A stretch of DNA of 64,000 bases from positions 372,001 through 436,000 of the forward strand of contig SADC01001366.1 in the NCBI GenBank assembly GCA_004194705.1. The letters run 5' to 3'. Below are positions 12,576-23,169 of the stretch, piece by piece. Below the pieces are notes generated by a model. It saw only the letters and a list, made by a program, of their open reading frames with translations. It searched no databases and was not told the origin of the DNA. This DNA is from Ditylenchus dipsaci (Eukaryota > Nematoda > Chromadorea > Rhabditida > Anguinidae). Position 1 is the stretch's first letter. Each line of letters begins with the position of its first letter. Position numbers and translations under genes: made by a program.

Positions 12576-13018
12576 AGAGAACATGGTCGACAGCCTAAAC
12601 AAGCCTTCGAAAGACCAGCTGAAGAGAGATATCAGAAAATTAGACGAAGACGAGAACTAAGTTTCCTTATCCAGGTAATTTTTTAAAACCACTGAAAAGG
12701 ACACCCTTTACTTATATTTGTTAAATGTTTGTAGAGTGCTCTAATTTGTGGCTTTCTGGAGCTGCAGAACTTATTTTTTGCAGCAATGCCTTACATTAAG
12801 TTGGACAGCCAGTGGAGCTTCTTGATAAACTTTCTAGAGAACTGGACCAGCATTTTGTTGAACACCTGAGCCCAGTGATTATATTCCTCTTCAACGATGA
12901 AGTCAGGAAGAAATTTAAGGAGCTAGCATGCGGAAACCGAGTGATTTGTTGGCCTTCTAAGTTCACAACGCGCACTACTTCTAATCCAACTGGGATTTCT
13001 AGTATTGCATTTAAATAA
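12576..13018 (+). other. Exon-like open stretches, unidentified
   Basis: From about 12579 one frame reads EHGRQPKQAFERPAEERYQK and continues Arg-rich to IQ, directly followed by a good donor (CAG|GTAATT) near 12674. A second open stretch at 12812-13018 encodes a LELDQHF-like acidic segment without clear homology. The Arg/Lys-rich composition would fit a transposase or nucleic-acid-binding protein, but I cannot name a family. Low confidence that this is a gene. Confidence 0.25.
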
Positions 13019-14479
13019 CTCGTTTTAAAGCATTAGGCTCTAATTTGGAGACCGGTGCAATTTAGGCTTTTTACACATAGTTTTATCAGATCTGAATTTA
13101 TTTTGAATTTTTGTTATTATTTTTACTGCTTAACCAGTGTTGTGCACTCGTCCTCGTCTTCGTCCTCGTACTACGAGAACCTCTTACGAGAAGTACGAGT
13201 ACGAGAACCTCCAAGGTACGAGAACCTCCAAAAACTAGGTACGAGGACGAAGACGAAGTACGAGGCTCAAAAAATTACAAAGACGAGGACGTGGACGAAT
13301 GGGCAAGGACGAGGACGGAAGACAAAGGGTAAATAAGACTCGTCCTTGCTCCAGCTTTCTTAATTCGAATCTGTTTTTTCACTGAAAAGTTTATTTTTAC
13401 GAACAATCCGATTATTTGAACAAATTTTTTAACTAACAGTTTCGATTTTATTAAGCAAGCATTTGCCTTTTTTTTTCTTTGCAAGCTTTTGATTAGTTAT
13501 TTGAGGTGATCATCAACGATGCGTTGATTCTGTGAAAAAGAGAAAAAGAGGATCTTCTTTGAAAAAGAGGATCTCCTGTTTTATCAGTGGCAATATAGTT
13601 GCCAAGCAAAGCCAAAAATTTGATTCTTTTCAGAGATCTCACTTCACAATAGGCGAGAAAAATTGCAGTGTACCTATTTTGTAGTTTTTTAATGAAAAGT
13701 CAGATTTTGAAATTACTTTGAGGAAATCGGGATCTGTTATAATTAAACATCAAAATATACAAGCTTTAAAGGAGCATGCTTTCCTAGTGCAACGGCAATT
13801 GTTGATTTTTGAATTCCGGGGACATAAAAAAAAAAAAAATAATTATGACAAATTTGCGCAAAATGTTTTTCAAATGCAAACTTTTTTTTCGGCCGCCATT
13901 TTTGACTCCTCAATTGAATTTTTGGTCGGGTCTGTCGAACCGTGGTTTTTGTGTAAAGGTAGTTCAATTATAGTGGCTATACTATATTTATCTTTTTTGT
14001 TACAGCAGAAGAAGCCAAGTTGTTCCCCCGAAACTCATTAGATAAGTTTTATGGTTATTTGCCGTCTTTTTCTTTGTGTGGTTTTTGCGTTTTTTAGATT
14101 CACGTGGAATTATTGACATCGACTTTCAATTCCTATGCAACACCAAAAACAGAAGGATCATGGTCCTAACTTTTCTGATGGGTCTGAAGTTATTGAAGTC
14201 TGAAACTGTAGGTGTCTTTTTTGTCTTTTATTGTTACTATGTTCACAATGAGTTCTTCTTACGCCTTTCAGCTTCTACTCTGATAACTACGAACGTGCCG
14301 TCTCGCATCAGATATGTTTTTATTATATTTTCTGCCGTCTCCTGCTTTTTTCCTTTTGTGTGTTCTGGGTATCTGCGGTCGCTTCCAGAAGAACAAGCTT
14401 TGAATCGAAGGAATCCAATATGCGGAAGGAATCGATAAGTCTTGTACGTGTGCAAAGGTATGTTCTTCTGTTTTTACTA

Positions 14480-14655
14480 CAGTCAAACTTCTGTATAACA
14501 TACCTCATTGGGACCGGGTCAAGGGGTACGTTATACAGAAGCTTTGTTGCGAAGGGGGTGTTTATTGCGGAACATACCCATCCTGGGACAGGCCGAGGTG
14601 TATGTTTCAGACAAAGTATGTTATGGAGGGGGTATGTTACAAGGAAGTTGGACTG
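14480..14655. mobile_element. Pogo-like MITE in left palindrome arm
   Basis: TA then CAGTCAAACTTCTGTATAAC at the left and GAAGTTGGACTG then TA at the right. Its presence in both arms means it inserted before the arms were duplicated. Confidence 0.75.
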
Positions 14656-14839
14656 TATGCGAACTACTAGTAATACTTACTGGTTTTTAGCCTCTGCTTG
14701 GATAGCTCAGAAGGTTATTCAGTCAGCACTTGAGGCCCTTTATTAGATAAGTTTCTCCTATATCTTTGGCCGCCTCTTGCTTTTCTTCTCTTATATGTTT
14801 CAGGTGCCTCCAAATAGATGAGCAAGAAGAGAAAAAGGA

Positions 14840-15587
14840 AACGACATGAAATTCTGTGTGCCAAAATCATGATCAGTTATCTTCTGAATGAGATATATCT
14901 TTCGTCGATAAATTTTAGAAAAAAATCGTTATGCTTTATCCTCATTGATTTTCTTAATGGTCGCTAAGAAAAATCATGGCCTTTTACTTGCCTTTCACAT
15001 TACTGGTCGACCAACGACTTCCATCCTGTGCCACGCGTCAAAGAAATACTGAGTGTATGTTATAGTCGTATTCCAAGTACAGTCTACTCCCTCTATATTG
15101 TACACTTAATGTAAAAGAATCTCTCTGTAACGGAACAATTTTTAGTTGGATTTGACCAACCCCAATCTGTGAACAACGAACTCTCGCTATAGCGTACTCC
15201 CTCTATAATGAAGTTCCTTGTGTTGACAGCTGTACATCTTCAATGGTTATCAAGCAGATGGTACAGTATGTAAGGTCCGCGGTGTCATCACATCGAAAAT
15301 CATCAGCTCAAATTACAATGCAGGAGGTAACAGTCAACCCTCGAAAAAATGAAACCTTCGATAAACTGGCACTCTAAACGAGGCTGATCTGGCTAGCCAG
15401 AAAAGAATTGAACAAATATCTAAGGGGAGGTCTCCAGGAGAAGTCCTAAGGGAGGTCTCCAGGGGTGCCAGTGAACGATAGCTGACTTTACAACAACCAC
15501 AAGAAAAATGAATAATAAGACCTTTATTTCACGACAATTTACGCGCACGGACAGAGCAGAAAACACAGAAGCGGACTCATTTTATTT
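14840..15587. other. Loop of the large palindrome
   Basis: Single-copy spacer between the arms. It holds degraded pogo-like MITE words (CAGTCTACTCCCTCTATATT near 15079; CAGTCAACCCTCGA near 15334; GGGGTGCCAGTGAACGATAG near 15463) and no supported gene. Confidence 0.6.
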
Positions 15588-15768
15588 CTAGTTTTCTTCT
15601 TGCTCATTTATTTGGAGGCACCTGAACATATAAGAGAAGAAAAGCAAGAGGCGGCCAAAGATATAGGAGAAACTTATCTAATAAAGGGCCTCAAGTGCTG
15701 ACTGAATAACCTTCTGAGCTATCCAAGCAGAGGCTAAAAACCAGTAAGTATTACTAGTAGTTCGCATA

Positions 15769-15942
15769 CAGTCCAACTTCCTTGTAACATACCCCCTCCA
15801 TAACATACTTTGTCTGAAACATACACCTCGGGCCTGTCCAGGATGGGTATGTTCCGCAATAAACACCCCTTCGCAACAAAGCTTCTGTATAACGTACCCT
15901 TGACCCGGTCCCAATGAGGTATGTTATACAGAAGTTTGACTG
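15769..15942. mobile_element. Pogo-like MITE in right palindrome arm
   Basis: Inverted counterpart of the 14480-14655 copy, with TA on both sides. It differs from that copy only in the length of a few G or C runs. Confidence 0.75.
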
Positions 15943-16884
15943 TAGTAAAAACAGAAGAACATACCTTTGCACACGTACAAGACTTATCGATTCCTTCCGC
16001 ATATTGGATTCCTTCGATTCAAAGCTTGTTCTTCTGGAAGCGACCGCAGATACCCAGAACACACAAAAGGAAAAAAGCAGGAGACGGCAGAAAATATAAT
16101 AAAAACATATCTGATGCGAGACGGCACGTTCGTAGTTATCAGAGTAGAAGCTGAAAGGCGTAAGAAGAACTCATTGTGAACATAGTAACAATAAAGACAA
16201 AAAAGACACCTACAGTTTCAGACTTCAATAACTTCAGACCCATCAGAAAAGTTAGGACCATGATCCTTCTGTTTTTGGTGTTGCATAGGAATTGAAAGTC
16301 GATGTCAATAATTCCACGTGAATCTAAAAAACGCAAAACCACACAAAGAAAAAGACGGCAAATAACCCATAAAAACTTATCTAATGAGTTTCGGGGGAAC
16401 AACTTGGCTTCTTCTGCTGTAACAAAAGATAAATATAGTATAGCCACTATAATTGAACTACCTTTACACAAAAACCACGGTTCGACAGACCCGACCAAAA
16501 TTCAATTGAGGAGTCAAAAATGGCGGCCGAAAAAAAAGTTTGCATTTGAAAAACATTTTGCGCAAATTTTGTCATAATTATTTTTATTTTTTTTATGTCC
16601 CCGGGAATTCAAAAATCAACAATTGCCGTTGCACTAGGAAAGCATGCTCCTTTAAGCAAAGGTGTAAATTTTTTTAATAAAACTTACTTATTGTCTTTTA
16701 AGTATGAAGTACGAGCGAAGCACGAGTGAAAACACAAAGGACGAGAAAAAGACGAGGACAAAGACGAGTACGAGCGAATTTAAAGTCGGTACGAGGACGA
16801 GTACGAAGTACGAGGCCAAAAGTTTCTGGTACGACGTACGAGGGCGAGGACGCGAAAAATTGAGAATGCACAACACTGCTTATA

Positions 16885-17578
16885 ACTCCTTCATTCTTTA
16901 TCTTATTTTTTTTAAAGACGTTAGTGAATATTAGCACCAATTACTGAAATCTAGAAGTAGAATCGCAAATTAGAATTTGTTTGTCAAATTTCACATCATT
17001 TTTGACCTTACTGCGCATTTTTAATTGAAAATGATCCACACTTGATTTTCAGCCATACTGTCGACTCTATTTTCGCACTCTATTTTCAAAAACAGATTGC
17101 TTTCTTGAGAAGCTAGGGTCTTAGTGGCAAAAGTGCATGACCTTGCGAAAATGACTTGTGAAATTATAATCATTGCTTGCAATTTTCGGGGCCAGACTGT
17201 CGGATTAGGTTTGGCAAAATCCTTTGAAGTTTATGCTAAAAAAGTGTCGGAATTTGCACGGAGATGTACTTGAGAATGTCAATTTATCGAGGATCGACTT
17301 TAAATAATTAATTAAGTGCTAGATTTAGTCGATTAATGCTATATTTTAATTTTATCCTTGAAATATAAGTAAAATGCAAGTAAAAATCTTGCACGAATGA
17401 TCAAAATGAACCTGCAAATGGTATTTGTTCTGAAAAGAGACCTTAGTCACTGAATGTACTTAAATAGAAGTGCACGTTAAATAGAGGGTGCACTGTATCA
17501 GATTTTGTGTAAAAATTTTAAGTTTTAGAAAGTAATATTTTATGTGCATAAAATTAAAATATGATAGTAATTGGAAAA
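16885..17578. other. Intergenic DNA 3' of the TSP1-domain exons
   Basis: AT-rich, no repeat structure or gene recognised. It lies downstream of the minus-strand TSP1 gene and would hold its 3' UTR. Confidence 0.5.
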
Positions 17579-17579
17579 A

Positions 17580-17871
17580 TTATCCAGTTCCAACAGGCGT
17601 TGGCTTAACACAGAAGAAATTGCGATCAATATTTGTTGGCACATAATTGCCGCAGCAGGGACCAGATCTTGGATAGTGACATACGTTGGATCCACAGTCT
17701 TGTTGTTCAGTTGAATTCCTTGAAATAATTATAATAGATTTTCAAAAGGGCAACAAAGACCTGAAGTCTTACCCAGGACAAACACAGCTACTGGAAGCAT
17801 TGTTGCAAACGCGAGTTCTTTGCTGAGTGCCACAATTTCCACATGTATCACTAAATTTATACGTTTCTGGT
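17580..17871 (-). CDS. 3' exons of a secreted thrombospondin type-1 repeat protein (partial)
   Basis: Two exons. The penultimate exon ends at 17773 and encodes DTCGNCGTQQRTRVCNNASS then SCVCPG. A 54-base intron (17719-17772, GTAAGA...TTTCAAG) follows. The last exon, 17580-17718, encodes NSTEQQDCGSNVCHYPRSGP then CCGNYVPTN and ends at TAA. The CGxCGTxxRTRxC...STExQxC spacing is a thrombospondin type-1 core, and the downstream YPRSGPCC Cys pair is a layout I associate with nematode TSP1 proteins. Such proteins are secreted or extracellular-matrix linked. The 5' limit of the penultimate exon is uncertain. A repeat with GACCCTAGTAGCGAA begins at about 17950, and no further exons are visible, so only the C-terminus is annotated. 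The intron uses an AAG acceptor. Confidence 0.6.
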
Positions 17872-17944
17872 AGATGTTTCGTTACATATGTTACAGTCCA
17901 TATGTAATTAATGAACTGCATTAATATTTCATTATGTTCGTAAA

Positions 17945-18150
17945 CAAATCCGAAAATTGTTTTTTCGACCCTAGTAGCGAAAAACCCACTGTTACGCACT
18001 TTTTTCTGGGTCCGGGACGTAAATTTGGGTACTTTTTGCTTAGGTTTTAGAAGAGAAATTTTTTAGGGCCCCCTTCTTCTAAGACCTTAGTGAAAATTTA
18101 CCCAAATTGATGTCACAAACCAGAAAAAAAGAGCGTAACACAGTTATTAG
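17945..18150. repeat. Partial MITE, GACCCTAGTAGC family
   Basis: Starts with CGACCCTAGTAGCGAAAAAC and includes an inner hairpin: GCACTTTTTTCTGGG near 17996 against CCAGAAAAAAAGAGCG near 18121. Related to the 52187-52366 element, which has both ends. Confidence 0.5.
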
Positions 18151-18235
18151 TCACAACTTCCGTACGCTGGCCTACCCCAGAGCCTAAAGACTAAGCCTTA
18201 ACTTTTTGTTTCAAAGGGTAGTTATAGAAATTTTG

Positions 18236-18730
18236 ACTCTACCGGAGTATACCCCCTCCCCTCCCAAATGAAATTTTTTTTAAAGTGTTTTTAAACACCC
18301 TATATCGACCCAAAATTGCCTCAGGAGTTCAAAAATGACATTATTTTTGAGTTCTGGTTAATAAAAAATTGAGTTTTGGGCATTTTGAAATTTCGACCAT
18401 TTGCCTGTTTTGGCATGTTTTGGTCACTGGAGCTGGGCAAAAATAGTCTCTAAATGCATTTTTCTTCAAGAGTCTTCTCGGAATTATGTCTGAGGTAAGT
18501 GAGTGCGCGCATCTCTAACCAACCAAGCCCCCTGCGCCCCTTCGGGGCGCAGGGGGCTTGGTTGGTATTACTTGCTACTAGCTCCGTTTTTTTTCTTTAT
18601 ATAGTTCAATCACTAACAAAATGGGGAAAACTGCATTCCCTAGCTGTGTCTAACATGTTTTGCTCTAATTTTTGTTTTTTTCCAATTCTATTTTAATTCT
18701 GGTGCAGTTTTTTCCGATCACCATGTAACT
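18236..18730. mobile_element. Truncated copy of the GATGCGCAC foldback family
   Basis: The left half matches the full-length copy at 59383-60083: GAGTATACCCCCTCCC, ACCCTATATCGACCC, CTCAGGAGTTCAAAAATG, GTCACTGGAGCTGGGCAAAA and the GGTAAGTGAGTGCGCGC block. It ends in a GC-rich hairpin and then diverges. Confidence 0.7.
18519..18565. repeat. Perfect GC-rich hairpin with TTCG apex
   Basis: CCAACCAAGCCCCCTGCGCC pairs perfectly with its complement around a TTCG apex, a 21-bp stem in otherwise AT-rich DNA. It forms the centre of the GATGCGCAC family. Less perfect versions occur at about 39280-39320 and 59755-59800. Confidence 0.85.
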
Positions 18731-18734
18731 CTGC

Positions 18735-19780
18735 GATAATATTTTCCAGATTGTATTGACTAACTCATTGTGATTGCACGTCAGAAAACGATGAATGAGA
18801 TCCGTTTCTCAAATTTAAATTTTGACTTTATCCCTCCATTTTGCTCACCGCATTAGGGGAAGATTCAGTCGCAAGATAGACGAAGTTAAGATAAACTAAA
18901 ACACGTGTCATAAAATACACAAAAATCGCCCAATTTTTCAATTTTTTAATCTATCATTTACAAATTAATTATTTACCTCGTCAGAAAAAAAAAGTCAGAA
19001 AAAAAATAAATGAATAATTGGACTGGGTAAATAACTATATTGCTCCAAAATTTGAATTCGGCGAAGTAAATAGATATTTTGCTCAGAATTCAAATTTGAC
19101 TGGGTAAATAACTAATTCGACGGGGTAAAACAATTTGAGATTGAAAAAAAAATCCTGGAAAATATAAATTAATTAAAAATGTTTACGTGCAATTCGACCA
19201 GGGTCTCCAATCACTCCAACCGCATGCAGAAGGGACCTAAGTTATTTAACTTATGTATGTTTTTTACAATTTAAGGTTTTGCAAAATTCAAAAAATTAGT
19301 GCTACCTAGAGGTTATCCGCCTTTGCCTTTTTTTCAAAACTTTTTCAATGTATGTGAAATACAGGTGTAAAACAATCACAAACACTATTTTTCAACAATG
19401 TTTATTCTTTCCAAATTATCAAATACAACAACTACATACATCAATTTATTTGTTTTCTGCGTAAAAATGGAAAAATAAAGACAGAAAACGAGATATATGA
19501 AATCTAGAAAGAAGTAACATAAGGCGGATAACTTCAAAGTACCCTAACCACCAGAAAAAATCTGGTAGTAGTCACATCGCTTCCCGAAAATATTTAAAGT
19601 TGCATAATAGTTGCAAAATTTTCTGGTTTTTTATGAAAGTTTATGAAAGTTAAGAAAACGCAAGAAATATTGATTTTTAAGTTTTGATGAGGTTTAAATT
19701 ATAAAGTGGCCAAATGTTAGCAAAAATGGTAGGTTAAAAGTGCGGCGCAACTTTTTATAATTTTTTTAGTCTTCTTTAAT
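18735..19780. other. Intergenic DNA
   Basis: No gene. 19328-19369 duplicates a 42-base stretch found inside the hAT transposase (20989-21030). The words GGTAAATAACTA and GACTGGGTAAATAACTA repeat near 19025-19125. Confidence 0.5.
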
Positions 19781-19807
19781 GCATGGCGCAGTGGATGAGC
19801 GTTAGAG

Positions 19808-22611
19808 TAGAGACAGAAAAATGCCTTCAACGGGATCCCGGACGGGATTTTGGGGCAAAATTTTGACCGGGACCGGGACAGGGTTTTGGTCAAAAATTGG
19901 ACCGGGACCGGGACCGGGATTTTCAAAACCAAAACCGGGGTCCCGGCCGGGACTCCGGTTATAAAACGGGATTTTTTCAATAACGCGTTAAAATACGTAT
20001 TTTTCAGAAATTCTTTATTGACACAACCTCCCTTAAACTACGTTCACTCTACAATTTCAATAACAGTAATTGATCAATGGAAGAGCTTTATTCAAAAACA
20101 CTAGCATTTCGGCTTTCTCAGGGTTCAGATTGCTTCTTCGGTAGTCGTAGACATCGCCAGCGACGGAGAACACTTGCTCGCTAGGCTGACTTGTTGCTGG
20201 AGCAGAGAGAAATCGACGTGCGAGATTGGCCAAGTTTGGATAGATGGTTTCATTTGTCTAAAGTTGATTTTGAATTAACATTTCAAATTTAATGTCCCTA
20301 TCCTATTTCGGACAAATTAGTTTACCTTCCAAAACTGTAGAGGATCCTCATCTGGATCGATGCACTTCAGCTTGTTGTAGGCATGCATTTCCATGATCGC
20401 TGCATCCACCAAAGGCGAGTCTTCGTTGGCATCGTCCACGAACAGCTGCTTATGACGATCGAAGAATGAATTTGAGCGCTTGGGCAAAGGCGAGTGCGGC
20501 ACTAAAACAAAAAGTAATGTTCGTAGAATTTTCATGCTGCATTAATTAAGAAGTATTTCACCTGTCTCTTCGAAGATTGCAATGTCCATTAGGCTTCCAC
20601 ATTCTTCTTTGATCCATGATTCCACGCTTGTGCGAAAGTCCACTTTCTTCGATGCAATTCTGTCCTTGAAGCGGGGGTCGAGAAACATTGCGAGCCATGA
20701 ATTCTTAATTAATTCAATTATATCACTGAAATATTAAAAATGTACTCACTTCTCATACTCCACGTTGAATTTTTCTCCCAAGAAGTCAAGGATGTTCGCT
20801 CGAATTTCTTGCAACTCCAGCTCGCTGATGTCATAGATATCCCTCGTCAAAGCTCTAGCAATAGGGAACTGAATGGAGATTGGCTCATCATGGCGACACA
20901 ATTGCTTCGAAGCGGACTCCAGAGGGTCGAGAATTTTCATCATATTTTTGACCGTTGCCCATTCTTCTTGCATGAGGTTCAGATTCATTTTTTTTCAAAA
21001 CTTTTTCAATGTATGTGAAATACAGGTGTACCATCGCATCAAGTACATCTCGATCGCTTTCTGTTGCTCCACTAAACATTGGCACATATAGAAAGAAAAG
21101 TTCCACCGAGTCGGAACATCCTGTAAGTTACAAATAAGAATTAATTTTAGCACAGTAGTAACAAGAGTTATTACCTGCTTGATCGTGTGAATCGGTAGTT
21201 CAAGTCGCTTCTGCTCATCTTCCAATCGATCACGAGCCAAGAGTGAATGCTTGAAATGACCAACGAGAGATCGACACCTCATCAGAACTTGCAAAATATC
21301 CTTCTCCTTGAAGATGGCATTGTTGACCACCAAGTTGAGCTTATGCGCACCGCAGTCCGCATGCGAAAATCCTTCAGTCTCGAATGCCTAAATATATTAA
21401 TAAAGAAATGAAGGAATCACAAATAATAATCGCAACAAATACCTTTCGCATATTTCCCGCTTCATCTCGTAGAAACACGTGGCATTTTTCCACCGGGATC
21501 GACCACTTGCGCAGCATTTTTTGGACCATATCGCCGATTGTTTCGAAATTGTGGCTGCCGGAGAAAGGTTGGACGCATAGGATGTGTTTGAGTCGGACCC
21601 ATTCTTGATTGATGCCATGCGCTGTTAGGCTGAAATAGCTCAATGTAAAACCCAATTAAAATAAAAACGAACCTGATAAATGATGATGGTCCTGTCCAAA
21701 TGTCTGACGTGAAGGAAAGATATTGGCACTGATCGATCAGATATTTGACCTTCGCTTTCACTTGCTCATACATCCTCGGAAGCACCCAATCGGCATAATG
21801 ATGGTAACCTACAGAATAAACAGCATTAACCGCCAATGTGTGCTCAATAAAACAATACCTTTCAGACTCTCACGATCGGATATAGAAATAAGTGGCTTAA
21901 ATGTTGGCTGGTCGACGATTGCAAAAGGAAGATTGGCACAGGCAATATGATGCACGACCTTCTTGTCCAGTGATGAGAGTTCTCCTTAATGATACATAAA
22001 ATGCCATATGCAGAACAATGAAATAATGATTAAATAGTACCTTTCGGCAAAATCTTCACAAACTTGTCCATCGAATTCTTCTGAGACGCTTGCTTCTCTA
22101 CCACTTCCTTCAGCTTGATGGCGAAATCGTCGTGCGTTTTCGCGTGAACGAAGAGCCCCTTTGTACTGTGATCCGACATCTTGATGATTTTCTGACATGC
22201 TTCACATTTCGCTTCGGTAGCCGATAGTTTTGCATAAAGTCCGATTTTCCAGATTGCACTCATCTGAAGATACAGAAAATAACAGAGAACGCAAAAGAAT
22301 TGCTGGGAGATAAGTGAGAAAAAGCACTCAAAATACAACGAATGAAAACTTTATGAAATTTATATTAATGAAAAAATTTATGTGCTTAAAAATTTAACCA
22401 ATTTTGACATTTATTTTCAAAATTTTGATCCCCGGTATTTGATCAAAACCGGGACCGGGACCGGGATTTTCGAAAATGACCAGGCGGGATTCCGGACGAC
22501 GAGATTTTTGGGCAAAAATTTGACCGGGACCGGGACCGGGACGGGGTTTTGGTCAAAATTGGACCGAGCGGGACCGGGATCCGCCGGGATCCCGTCCCGT
22601 TTCTGTCTCTA
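19808..22611. mobile_element. hAT transposon with exact 8-bp target duplication
   Basis: Perfect 12-base inverted termini TAGAGACAGAAA / TTTCTGTCTCTA, flanked by identical octamers CGTTAGAG at 19800-19807 and 22612-22619. Subterminal regions (19835-19970; 22430-22595) consist of reiterated ACCGGGACCGGG words separated by TTTTGGTCAAAA. The interior holds a nine-exon ZBED-type transposase on the minus strand. Length 2,804 bp. Confidence 0.92.
20057..22263 (-). pseudogene. hAT superfamily transposase, BED finger plus RNase-H fold, interrupted
   Basis: Nine exons (minus): 22041-22263, 21859-21984, 21673-21808, 21443-21629, 21175-21387, 20750-21120, 20562-20703, 20326-20501, 20057-20257; about 590 codons. 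Exon 1 holds a BED-type zinc finger (CEACQKIIKM ... HAKTH). Later landmarks are the hAT catalytic-core motifs FTSDIWTGPSS, LRDEAGNMRKAF and the C-x2-H block DCGAHKLNL, then WLAMFLDPRFK. The last is the C-terminal dimerisation motif [20 protein letters not shown], ending NYCY-stop. Two defects are visible. One is a stop (TTT TGA) at about 21000, inside a 42-base stretch also found at 19328. The other is a frame step at the exon 6/7 junction, where the donor reads GAGAAGTGAGTA with one G short of AAG|GTGAGT. The protein would bind the element ends and catalyse cut-and-paste movement in the nucleus. As read, the copy is probably inactive. Confidence 0.85.
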
Positions 22612-22760
22612 CGTTAGAGTTTGTGACCCAAAATCGTGTGCGGGTTCGATTCCACCTGGTGGCACGATATTTATTTTAGCTTGTTTGACCAATCTCTAGC
22701 AGTAATTGGGGTAGCTGATTACGAATCTGCCGTCAAAATTTTAAATTGAGCCAAATAACC

Positions 22761-22846
22761 AGAGTGCCGCCAAGCGGAGTCGATCCTACAAACCACCTGC
22801 AAACCACCAGCCAACAAACACTAACGGTTATCCACTACGCTATGCA
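22761..22846 (-). mobile_element. tRNA-derived SINE copy
   Basis: Read on the minus strand: GCATAGCGTAGTGGATAACC (A-box region), a GTTAGTGTTTGT linker, GGATCGACTCC (B-box) and GGCGGCACTCT. The order and linker match the SINE split at 19782-22675. Confidence 0.6.
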
Positions 22847-22928
22847 TCAAAGAAATTTCTGAGGTTCACTTACGATGGCATTTCCAATATAAGAAAATCT
22901 GCTAAGGTCTCTAAATAATAGGTCGGCC

Positions 22929-23169
22929 CTTTCGTATTTATTCTAATAGACGGGTCCCACTTGTTTCAAAATCGTTTTTTTAGCATCGTGTTTTTGACCC
23001 ATTTTGGGAAACTTCTGCTGGACAAGTTACCCACCATTTGGAAGCTTTTCCAACTGACTACCAAATGAGCGATAACTTGCTCAAGAGAAGTCTTCAAGAA
23101 GTGGGTCGAAAACGCAAAGCTACAAACACGATTTTGAATCAAGGGGAGTTTATTAGAATAAATACGGTA
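22929..23169. mobile_element. CCGTATTT-family MITE
   Basis: Left TTCGTATTTATTCTAATAGA and right TATTAGAATAAATACGGTA are inverted. The inner words TCGTGTTTTTGACCCA and TGGGTCGAAAACGC match the 31925-32161 copy. Confidence 0.8.

Larger units (their letters stand above)
13770..16651. mobile_element. Giant TTAA-flanked foldback element, about 1.07-kb arms
   Basis: The left arm (about 13770-14838) is inverted in the right arm (about 15588-16651), separated by a loop of about 750 bases. The outer ends read AGGAGCATGCTTTCC and its complement, each flanked by TTAA (13766-13769 and 16652-16655). Where I compared them the arms match base for base except for run-length changes (for example AAGGGG versus AAGGG, GAAGGGGG versus GAAGGGG, ATGG versus ATGGG). 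Mirrored copies of a pogo-like MITE lie in both arms. Open frames in the arms appear twice, once per strand. Confidence 0.85.
13135..16878. mobile_element. Composite hAT-like element with GACGAG-word ends
   Basis: The left end CAGTGTTGTGCACTCG (13135) and right end TGAGAATGCACAACACTG (to 16878) are inverted. Each is followed inward by about 190 bases of Arg/Glu/Asp-coding GACGAG/TACGAG low complexity in mirrored orientation (13150-13340; 16700-16860). Flanks share GCTTA (13128 and 16878), so a decayed 8-bp duplication is possible but not clear. The big foldback at 13770-16651 lies inside. Confidence 0.5.
19782..22675 (+). mobile_element. tRNA-derived SINE split by the hAT element
   Basis: Upstream of the hAT insertion 19782-19807 reads ATGGCGCAGTGGATGAGCGT, a polymerase III A-box-like start. 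Downstream, 22620-22675 continues through GTGCGGGTTCGATTCCACC, a clear B-box, and GGTGGCAC. The two halves are contiguous once the insertion and one 8-bp duplication are removed. A second, inverted relative with the same order (TAGCGTAGTGGATAAC ... GGATCGACTCC ... GGCGGCAC) lies at 22761-22846. This is a tRNA-like repeat rather than a functional tRNA: no acceptor-stem pairing is evident. Confidence 0.65.

Noticed and set aside
14323..16179. Identical protein pairs on opposite strands
   Set aside because: These are the same open frames seen in the two inverted arms of the palindrome, not independent genes. Most overlap pogo-like MITE sequence.
20746..21106. Separate small genes on both strands within 20.1-22.3 kb
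   Set aside because: They are exons, introns or reverse-strand shadows of the single hAT transposase.
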